Shown here piece after piece: positions 58,746 through 64,000 of a DNA stretch of 64,000 nucleotides. The notes beneath the pieces are model-generated. The model was given only the letters and a program-made list of their open reading frames with translations. It had not been told where the DNA came from and did not search any database. The DNA is taken from the NCBI RefSeq assembly GCF_004362715.1, contig NZ_SNYC01000009.1:146293-210292 (forward strand), written 5' to 3'. This DNA comes from Pedobacter metabolipauper. GTDB taxonomy: Bacteria > Bacteroidota > Bacteroidia > Sphingobacteriales > Sphingobacteriaceae. The translations under genes were made by a program, and so were the position numbers. Each line of letters opens with the position of its first letter. Within the stretch, counting starts at the first letter, position 1.

Positions 58746-59456
58746 CAGTTTGCCGGCAACAAAACTCGCAAAATCTTTTCGGTAATGGTCACCCACAGTT
58801 ATTTCAATACCTTTATTCATCTTAATTGTATTTCCATCAATTGAGTCAATGTGGTTCTGGTTGAGTATAAAGCTTCGTTGAAATTGAATAAACTCAGGGA
58901 GGGCACTGAGCAATTTCGATATTTCCGTTAATGACATATAGGTCAGTACATTCTTTTCGGGTGTATGAATCATGATATAATTCATTTTACTTTCTACAGC
59001 AATTACATCTTCATACCTAATCTTTAATATTTTAAGGTTATCATCCTTACTTTTCACAAAGAAAAAATCATCTTTACTTTTCTGAGCATCTGATTCTTCC
59101 TGCTCCGGAAAGAGCTTATTAATGGTAATCAAGAACTTACCTAAAGAATAGGGTTTCAGCAAATAAGCATCTGCATCAGATTCAAACGCATCATAAGCAT
59201 ATTTTGTAAATCCGGTTGTAAATACCAGCTTATTTGTTTTTCTACGGATTTCTTTAGATAACTCCAAGCCTGATATTTGCGGCATATCGACGTCCAGTAA
59301 AATTAAATCTACCGGATCTCCAGCTAAGATCTCAACCAATGCTTTTAATGGATCTGTATAGCTTTTTACCAGTTCCAATCTTGAAACTGTACTGATGTAC
59401 TTTTCAAGACCTTTTACGGCGTGATCTTCATCATCAATAACGATACATCTCAGCAT
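58722..59456 (-). CDS. LytTR-family response regulator of the RiPP locus
   Basis: A protein of 244 residues. The receiver has CIVIDDEDHAVKGLEKY, the phosphoacceptor in LILLDVDMPQISGLEL, FTTGFTKYAYDAF and LLKPYSLGKF. The LytTR domain (about 135-244) has VIAVESKMNYIMIHT and FIQFQRSFILNQNHIDSI. It is the likely partner of the kinase at 57346 and the likely activator of the peptide and lanB genes. On the minus strand TAGTTTTG (59505-59512) matches the -7 consensus 49 nt upstream of the start. Confidence 0.92.
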   Translation of the reverse strand: MLRCIVIDDEDHAVKGLEKYISTVSRLELVKSYTDPLKALVEILAGDPVDLILLDVDMPQISGLELSKEIRRKTNKLVFTTGFTKYAYDAFESDADAYLLKPYSLGKFLITINKLFPEQEESDAQKSKDDFFFVKSKDDNLKILKIRYEDVIAVESKMNYIMIHTPEKNVLTYMSLTEISKLLSALPEFIQFQRSFILNQNHIDSIDGNTIKMNKGIEITVGDHYRKDFASFVAGKLIKAGKKK

Positions 59457-59738
59457 ATTTTGAACAACCTTGTAGGAAGGGTGTAATTTATAACTTTTTT
59501 AAGACAAAACTATTTTAGTCCCGCAAAAAATTCGTTTAGTACGTTAATTGGCCTGTTTTATATAGAAAGCAAGAAGAGCTGACACTCATCTGGACTGGAG
59601 TAGAAGTACGATCATAAGGGATATTAATAAATAAACAATAATCATCATGATATTTAACGTTCTTTTCATAACTTACCTATTATATTTACTAAGACGTTGA
59701 TTAACAGTATAACGCAACAAGTTTATAAACATAATTTT
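59457..59738. other. Divergent intergenic region
   Basis: This 282-bp A+T-rich gap lies between the leftward regulator and the rightward TlpA-like gene. Apart from the regulator's -7 box at 59505-59512 I saw no further promoter consensus, no hairpin with a T-run and no second Thr-rich peptide gene in any frame. Confidence 0.5.
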
Positions 59739-60266
59739 ATGAAAAGAACCCATTTACTTCTTTTTCTGGTTCTGCTCCCTTTTGTTACGCTTGCACAGCA
59801 AGATTCAACCACGCTAACAAAAATTGGAGACCAGGTTCCTGAATTTTCTTTTGAAGCTGAAAAAGGAAAAACTGTTCAGATTAAAGACTATAAAGGCAAG
59901 TTAATCCTGATCAATCTATTTGCCACCTGGTGCCCCCCATGCAACATAGAATTGCCGCTGGTTCAAAAACAGATCTGGGAAAAACATCAGGGCAATTCGA
60001 AGTTTGCTTTTTTTGTATTTGGCCGCGAAGAGGGCTGGGACAAGCTTGATCCTTATAAGGCTAAAAAAGGCTTTACCTTCCCTATTCTTCCAGACCTAAA
60101 AAGGGAGGTATTTAGCAAATTTGCTACTCAATCCATTCCAAGAAACATCCTTATCGATGAAGATGGAAAGATCATTTACCAATCTATTGGATTTGGCGAA
60201 CAGGAATTTTCTGAGATGGTAAAACAAATAGATAACTACCTTTCAAAATCCGGGAAAGCAAAATAA
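59739..60266 (+). CDS. TlpA-like exported thiol-disulfide oxidoreductase
   Basis: A protein of 175 residues from the ATG at 59739 (MKRTHLLLFLVLLPFVTLAQQ), a typical signal peptide. The AhpC/TSA-like thioredoxin fold starts IGDQVPEFSFEAEKGK and has the active site LFATWCPPCNIELPLV with two Cys, and the cis-Pro loop QSIPRNILIDEDGKI. It should act as a periplasmic reductant. It lies next to the RiPP locus, but nothing shows that it takes part in peptide maturation. It converges on the HAD gene. Confidence 0.9.
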   Translation: MKRTHLLLFLVLLPFVTLAQQDSTTLTKIGDQVPEFSFEAEKGKTVQIKDYKGKLILINLFATWCPPCNIELPLVQKQIWEKHQGNSKFAFFVFGREEGWDKLDPYKAKKGFTFPILPDLKREVFSKFATQSIPRNILIDEDGKIIYQSIGFGEQEFSEMVKQIDNYLSKSGKAK

Positions 60267-60270
60267 CTGG

Positions 60271-60921
60271 TTAGATCAGGTTGTGTTCCTTTAAAAATTG
60301 ACCGAGTTCTCTGGGATGTTTATCCATCAGCAAGGTGTGTAAACCTGCTTGTTTAGCACCAACAAGGTGTTGCGGACTATCGTCTATAAACAAGGTCTCT
60401 TCAGGTACCAGGTTATTTTCTTTGATTACAGTCTCGAAGATCTCCACATTCGGTTTGCGAAGCAGCATCAGCTGTGAGTAATAGGCTTTTTCAAAAAGGT
60501 GGTCATTATTAGCTACCTGATAGGTTCTTTTAAGATAATCCAATATGTAATTGTAATGGATCTCATTGGTGTTACTTAACAGGAAGGTCCGGTATTTATC
60601 TTTTATGGAGAGCAACACTTCGTGAACATTTTCCGGTACACCGATAAGCAGACCGTTCCATGCCGCATCAATCTCTTCATCCATTAATCCCGGATTGTTG
60701 GCTGCGTTTCTAATCCCATCCCTAAATTTTGCTGCTGTGATTGCTCCGGTTTCAAGTTCTGAAAATATATTATCATGACCTTTATGTCCAAAAAAGGATT
60801 CAATATCAGGTATACCTAATTGCAAAAGAGCCTTTTGAGCATTTATGAAGTTGATTTCGAATATGACGTTGCCGTAATCGAAAATAATGTTTTTTATTTT
60901 TTGTGCTAAAACTGTTTCCAT
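60271..60921 (-). CDS. HAD-superfamily phosphatase
   Basis: A protein of 216 residues of the YihX/epoxide-hydrolase-like HAD group. Motif I is IIFDYGNVIFEI, with the nucleophilic Asp; the usual second Asp is replaced by Asn, as in this subgroup. Motif II is FLLSNTNEIHY, motif III has the Lys in LRKPNVEIFE, and motif IV is LFIDDSPQHLVGAK. It probably dephosphorylates small phosphorylated sugars. The ATG at 60921 is preferred to a TTG four codons upstream. Confidence 0.88.
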   Translation of the reverse strand: METVLAQKIKNIIFDYGNVIFEINFINAQKALLQLGIPDIESFFGHKGHDNIFSELETGAITAAKFRDGIRNAANNPGLMDEEIDAAWNGLLIGVPENVHEVLLSIKDKYRTFLLSNTNEIHYNYILDYLKRTYQVANNDHLFEKAYYSQLMLLRKPNVEIFETVIKENNLVPEETLFIDDSPQHLVGAKQAGLHTLLMDKHPRELGQFLKEHNLI

Positions 60922-60973
60922 AATTCGATACAAATATGTAACATTGCACTCGCAAAATCTAATAGATTTTTCA

Positions 60974-61047
60974 GGGCCTATAGCTCAGTTGGTTAGAGTA
61001 GAAGACTCATAATCTTTTGGTCGCTGGTTCGAGCCCAGCTGGGCCCA
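60974..61047 (+). tRNA. tRNA-Met (anticodon CAU)
   Basis: A complete cloverleaf of 74 nt. The acceptor GGGCCTA pairs with TGGGCCC (one G-T pair), the D-arm is GCTC/GAGT, the anticodon arm is GAAGA-CTCATAA-TCTTT with CAT in the loop, and the T-arm is GCTGG-TTCGAGC-CCAGC. The discriminator is A and the 3' CCA is not encoded. The absence of a C1-A72-type mismatch (G1-C72 is paired) argues for elongator Met rather than initiator; a lysidine-modified tRNA-Ile cannot be excluded. Confidence 0.93.
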
Positions 61048-61050
61048 CAG

Positions 61051-61087
61051 ACCCTCTTTACAGTCCGTAGAGAGGGTTTTGTTTTTT
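61051..61087 (+). terminator. Rho-independent terminator after tRNA-Met
   Basis: An 11-bp stem ACCCTCTTTAC / GTAGAGAGGGT (one G-T pair) with a five-base loop is followed by TTTTGTTTTTT. Confidence 0.9.
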
Positions 61088-61134
61088 CACTTGAAAATTA
61101 ATCGGCCTTAATAGTAGTATAAAGGCTGTTTTTT

Positions 61135-61152
61135 GATTCGAGCCCATTGAGG
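61135..61152 (+). repeat. Degenerate copy of a tRNA T-arm/3' segment
   Basis: GATTCGAGCCCATTGAGG shares TTCGAGCCCA with the tRNA-Met T-arm (61026-61043) and lies 90 nt after it. The remaining 61153-61436 is A+T-rich without a clear gene. It holds GATGAGTATTTGATAA (61270-61285), which recurs at 63564-63579. Confidence 0.45.
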
Positions 61153-61436
61153 TTTTTTTGTTCTGATAGACTGGTAAATTCAGACTAAGTATTAAAGCTT
61201 GGAATAGGAGTATAAGGGAACAATGTAAAAGTGTACGTCAAAAAACGACCGTTTTTTAGTAGAAATTGAGATGAGTATTTGATAAGAGATTTTGATCTGT
61301 AATTAACTAACTGCTATTTGTCATTGTAATTGCCTCTAGTCATTAATCCTTGAATCCCAAGAGAGTAATTCCTATTTTTTGCTTGAAATCTATCGAAGTG
61401 TTGGAGATCATGATCGGGTGCTTTTCTTTCGAGCTC

Positions 61437-61679
61437 TTATTTAATTGTCCATTTATAAAACTTCTTATGTAAGGCTGGAATCCCAATACCGAATAATGGC
61501 ACAAAAATAATTGCTAAAATAAGTGTCCTCATAAGTTGTGGAATTGCAAATAAATAGCTCCCTAAGAGAAAGAAAACAAGGTTCATTGTAAAGTAAACAA
61601 AAACGAATGCTATCAGCATTAGCTTCCAGTTTTTGGGTTTCACGGGATTGTCTTCTGCCTTGTTCACCTTATTGTTCAT
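61437..61679 (-). CDS. Small two-helix membrane protein
   Basis: A protein of 80 residues with a charged N-terminus (MNNKVNKAEDNPVKPKNWK) and two hydrophobic helices (LMLIAFVFVYFTMNLVFFLL and LMRTLILAIIFVPLFGIGIP), then KKFYKWTIK. Its start overlaps the end of the NmrA-like gene by 11 nt, so the two are probably translated together. Function unknown. The A+T content is high, like its two upstream neighbours. Confidence 0.7.
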   Translation of the reverse strand: MNNKVNKAEDNPVKPKNWKLMLIAFVFVYFTMNLVFFLLGSYLFAIPQLMRTLILAIIFVPLFGIGIPALHKKFYKWTIK

Positions 61680-62526
61680 TTACTTCAAACTGCTTTTCAT
61701 AGTCCTTCGCAAATTGTTCAAACGAAATTGGTGTCTGTCCCGTCAATCGCTTTACTTCTCCAGTTACATCCACACTGAACCCGTTTTTAACGACTTCCTG
61801 TGCTATGATGGAGTCAACACGCCAATTTTCTACTCCTACAGCTTCAAGTCGGTTACGCATATCATCAGAAGATACAATAACATTTTTTATGTTGTAGCCG
61901 AATGCTTTGCTAAGTTTTTCCGCTGCATCTTTATAAGAAACCATTTCTGAACCGGTAAGAAAATACATTGCTCCATTATGATTTTCTTCTGTCAAAACGA
62001 CTCTGGCAACAAGGGCAATGTCTCGAATGTCAATACAGGCAATACTTCCATTGGGGTTAATGCTTTGTAAAATGCCTTTCGCAATTCCTCTTTTTGCTTC
62101 TAGAAAGTTTTGCATAAAACCCGTAGGTTTTAGAATAGTCCAGCCAATATTTTTGCTTCTCAAATAATGGTCACCTTGTGCATTTTCTTTTGCCCATAAT
62201 ACATCAGATTGGATATTGGCATCGGCTGCAGAGATTTTTACAATGTGCTTAACATTGGTTTCTATGGCAATGTCTATACCGATTTTGTAATGCTTCAATT
62301 GGTTAGGTGCGGTAGTTAGTAAAAACAACCGCTTACAACCCTGCATTGCTTTCTTTAGCGATTCTGGATTATCAAAATCGCCAATAACGGCTTCTAAACC
62401 CATCTCTATAAATTGAGCTAAATGCGCTTCTTTTCGGCACATTGCACGAGCTTTGATGTTTGATTGTGCTAGAAGCTTGCAAAGCTCAAGTCCTATACTT
62501 CCAGTAGCACCCGTAATTAGTATCAT
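61669..62526 (-). CDS. NmrA-like NAD(P)-binding protein (atypical SDR)
   Basis: A protein of 285 residues from the ATG at 62526. It begins MILITGATGSIGLELCKLLAQ, a Rossmann GxxGxxG nucleotide loop, followed by ARAMCRKEAHLAQF and EAVIGDFDNPESLKKAMQG. LFLLTTAPNQLKHYK and WTILKPTGFMQNFLEA are typical of the NmrA/QOR2 group. These proteins act as NADP sensors or quinone/flavin reductases. The active-site YxxxK of classical SDRs is not present. It lies downstream of the AraC-type regulator, a frequent pairing in transferred redox-response cassettes. Confidence 0.9.
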   Translation of the reverse strand: MILITGATGSIGLELCKLLAQSNIKARAMCRKEAHLAQFIEMGLEAVIGDFDNPESLKKAMQGCKRLFLLTTAPNQLKHYKIGIDIAIETNVKHIVKISAADANIQSDVLWAKENAQGDHYLRSKNIGWTILKPTGFMQNFLEAKRGIAKGILQSINPNGSIACIDIRDIALVARVVLTEENHNGAMYFLTGSEMVSYKDAAEKLSKAFGYNIKNVIVSSDDMRNRLEAVGVENWRVDSIIAQEVVKNGFSVDVTGEVKRLTGQTPISFEQFAKDYEKQFEVNEQ

Positions 62527-62600
62527 GTTCTTTAAAATTATGATGCAAAATTGCAGATTAGGCAAAACTGAAAATAGTATAAATCGGTAATTTTGGACCA

Positions 62601-63353
62601 CTATTTTTTCTTTGTCAAAGCCGTAAAATGTATAAATCGGTCTTCAGCATTTTTGAACAATTCCTTCGGCACTACACCTGAGAATCTTTTTACTTCTTTT
62701 ATAAAATGGTTTTGGTCTGTGTAATCCTTTTCGGGGTAAAGTTTGCCTTCTTTTACATGCGAAAAAGAGGCTTGAAAACGTAGTAAATTGCAAAACGATT
62801 TTAATGAAAATCCAAATTGGTAGTTAAAATAAAGGTTTATTAGCCTACTGCTCCAAAATACTTTTCCAGATAATTCTTTTACAGTCATTGAGCCTTCGGA
62901 GGCGTAAACAAGTTGAAAAAGGTTTCGCTTTCTTACATCAATATTTTCCTTCGTTAGTTCTTTTATTTTTGAGGTAGCTTTATCTACGAAGTTTTCAAAA
63001 CTCGTCAAATCGCTTTTATTGATATCCCAGAAATTTTCTGATAATTTTAGCTTACCCTCTTTAAAGTCTTGATTTCTCATTTTAAAGATATATTCAAGTG
63101 CTAATAATTTAAAACTGATGGAATAAATAACCGATTGAGCTTTAGATATTTTAGCCGATGGTTCACTTTGTGGTTTCAAAAGGAAGACATTTAAGGGTTC
63201 TAATTCTGAAAATGTAAAAAATAATTCAAAGCAACCGTCAGGTAATATTGTTATCGCTCTGTCTTCTTCTCCATTATTTTTAAATACCCAAAACTTTTCT
63301 ATAAAGTCGGATATAGAAGTGATTGGTAATATTTGTTGATAAGATGAGTCCAT
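62601..63353 (-). CDS. AraC-family transcriptional regulator
   Basis: A protein of 250 residues. The N-terminal part (about 1-140) begins with a beta-rich segment (FIEKFWVFKNNGEEDRAITILPDGCFELFF) of the type found in AraC regulators that sense small molecules. The C-terminal double HTH includes MTVKELSGKVFWSSRLINLYF and KSFCNLLRFQASF, then YTDQNHFIKEVKRFSGVVPKELF. It is 74 nt upstream of the NmrA-like gene on the same strand and probably controls it. The gene is visibly richer in A+T than the core of the window. Confidence 0.9.
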   Translation of the reverse strand: MDSSYQQILPITSISDFIEKFWVFKNNGEEDRAITILPDGCFELFFTFSELEPLNVFLLKPQSEPSAKISKAQSVIYSISFKLLALEYIFKMRNQDFKEGKLKLSENFWDINKSDLTSFENFVDKATSKIKELTKENIDVRKRNLFQLVYASEGSMTVKELSGKVFWSSRLINLYFNYQFGFSLKSFCNLLRFQASFSHVKEGKLYPEKDYTDQNHFIKEVKRFSGVVPKELFKNAEDRFIHFTALTKKK

Positions 63354-63695
63354 TAAAAGTTCTAAACGATTTTAATAAAAATAAGTATTTTTAAGTATTT
63401 ACTATTGGAATGAGTGAATCATTATTCCCTCGTTTTTTAATAAAAGCATTACTTCACAGTTCATTGAATTTATTTGGCCTTATAAGTCCTGGTGCATTGT
63501 TTTTTTAATTGTGGATTATCATAAACTCATTCCATTAATCAAATCCAATTTTTCGTTTTTGATGATGAGTATTTGATAATTTTAATTATACACTTTTAAG
63601 GCCCCTTTCTTTAACTATATGCAAGATTACTCATAGCAAAGTCTATACAATTTCTTTTGCTAAATCAGCGATTAAACATAAATCAGATAGGAAAT

Positions 63696-63724
63696 GGTTC
63701 GAGAAACGCCCAGTTGGGTCCACA
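63696..63724 (+). repeat. Degenerate tRNA 3'-end remnant (possible attachment site)
   Basis: GGTTCGAG, five extra bases, then CCCAGTTGGGTCCACA closely follow the tRNA-Met 3' end (GGTTCGAG, CCCAGCTGGGCCCACA at 61026-61049). The 5' two thirds of a tRNA are missing and the T-stem does not pair, so it is not functional. A hairpin follows, as after the intact gene. Confidence 0.55.
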
Positions 63725-63728
63725 AAGT

Positions 63729-63768
63729 AAAAAGCTGTTTTTCATAACGAAAAGCGGCTTTTTTCGTT
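63729..63768 (+). terminator. Terminator-like hairpin after the tRNA remnant
   Basis: AACGAAAA (63746-63753) pairs with TTTTCGTT (63761-63768), and the alternative stem AAAAAGC / GCTTTTT can also form, giving a T6 run. It probably belonged to the tRNA-like remnant just upstream. Confidence 0.6.
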
Positions 63769-63923
63769 ATTATATGTAAGCATTTATTTCAGCGATTTCT
63801 CTGAAACGTATGATTGCAAGATAAATATATCACTTGTAATTTTGTATGTGGGCTTGTTGAAATTCATAGATATAGTGCCATATGATACTATTACAGTTAA
63901 TTACATTGGATCAATCCCAAATG

Positions 63924-63953
63924 TTGTGGAGCAGCGTTAAAATTTTAGCTTTG
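63924..63953 (+). promoter_or_regulatory. Consensus promoter at the window end
   Basis: TTG (63924-63926), a 19-bp spacer and TAGCTTTG (63946-63953) match the Bacteroidota consensus TTG-N19-TAnnTTTG exactly. The predicted start of transcription is near 63960. Confidence 0.8.
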
Positions 63954-63977
63954 CGTTTTTAAACCACATTATCATTT

Positions 63978-64000
63978 ATGCCGTCATCTACTGCCTCTTT
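63978..64000 (+). CDS. Start of an unidentified gene (partial)
   Basis: An ATG 24 nt after the consensus promoter opens a frame reading MPSSTAS before the window ends. Only seven full codons are visible, so the product cannot be named. The promoter is the main support. Confidence 0.45.

Larger units (their letters stand above)
63354..63977. other. Non-coding stretch with tRNA remnant and promoter
   Basis: About 620 bp without a gene. It holds the second copy of GATGAGTATTTGATAA (63564-63579), a degenerate tRNA 3' end, a hairpin and a strong promoter, each listed separately. The remaining sequence is A+T-rich and shows nothing else I can support. Confidence 0.6.

Noticed and set aside
53145..61436. 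A LanC cyclase, peptidase or ABC transporter completing a classical lanthipeptide cluster
   Set aside because: I checked the genes on both sides of lanB and the peptide; all have other clear identities and none has the His/Cys zinc site of LanC or an ABC signature.
63696..63724. A second tRNA gene
   Set aside because: Only the 3' third is recognisable, five bases interrupt the T-arm and the T-stem cannot pair. It is kept as a remnant.

Overview
The window comes from a Bacteroidota chromosome, most likely the Sphingobacteriaceae (Pedobacter-like). The clues are: weak Shine-Dalgarno sites; promoters of the TTG-N19/21-TAnnTTTG type; a futalosine-pathway menaquinone gene; the alternate GlmU family; an outer-membrane PorP/SprF protein beside a type IX secretion (T9SS) substrate; LytTR response regulators paired with YesM-type kinases; and Tat-exported ferritin-like proteins. 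The genus is inferred from gene content only. G+C looks to be about 40% by eye, and the last 3 kb looks more A+T-rich.

Layout. 1-6 kb: 3' end of mqnC, two Tat-type ferritin-like proteins, and a LytTR regulator with a propeller-type sensor kinase. 6-8 kb: a Tat metallophosphoesterase, then about 0.9 kb of non-coding DNA carrying an 11-bp periodic array. 8-14 kb: an acyltransferase-like gene, then a leftward housekeeping run (alternate glmU, tpiA, prmA, mpl, XRE regulator) with rpmE2 and mce. 14.7-21 kb: iscS-iscU-iscA, a long-chain acyl-CoA ligase and lysS. 21-30 kb: ung, an Lrp regulator, mntR with an Nramp-Usp fusion transporter, smpB, pcm, priA and a DUF423 protein. 30-39 kb: two cell-envelope proteins, the rpmH-rnpA-yidD-tsaB run (rpmH is only 52 codons), a LiaF-like/kinase/regulator operon, a ChaN-like protein, mscL, and then rpoN (39.2-40.7 kb). 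40.7-45.2 kb: the PorP/SprF protein and its 1166-residue PKD-repeat adhesin-like partner.

45.2-53.1 kb holds a compact signalling locus. An E1-like (ThiF) plus nitroreductase fusion lies directly against an acyltransferase that resembles acyl-homoserine-lactone synthases. These are followed by a 7TM-DISM kinase, a receiver-kinase hybrid, a lone receiver and YjbQ. A second receiver, closely similar to the hybrid's, is divergent on the other side.

54-60 kb holds what looks like a minimal RiPP locus: a full-length class I lanthipeptide dehydratase (LanB), a YesM kinase and LytTR regulator on the other strand, and a 49-residue Thr-rich peptide gene (58551-58700) between those two. The peptide has no cysteine and no LanC cyclase is visible. 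The product may therefore be a dehydrated, ring-free peptide instead of a classical lanthipeptide. I consider this the most interesting item in the window.

60.9-64 kb: a tRNA-Met(CAU) gene, three A+T-rich genes, and a degenerate copy of the tRNA 3' end about 2.7 kb downstream, which hints at a small decayed insertion. A strong promoter and a start codon at the very end mark a gene that continues beyond the window.
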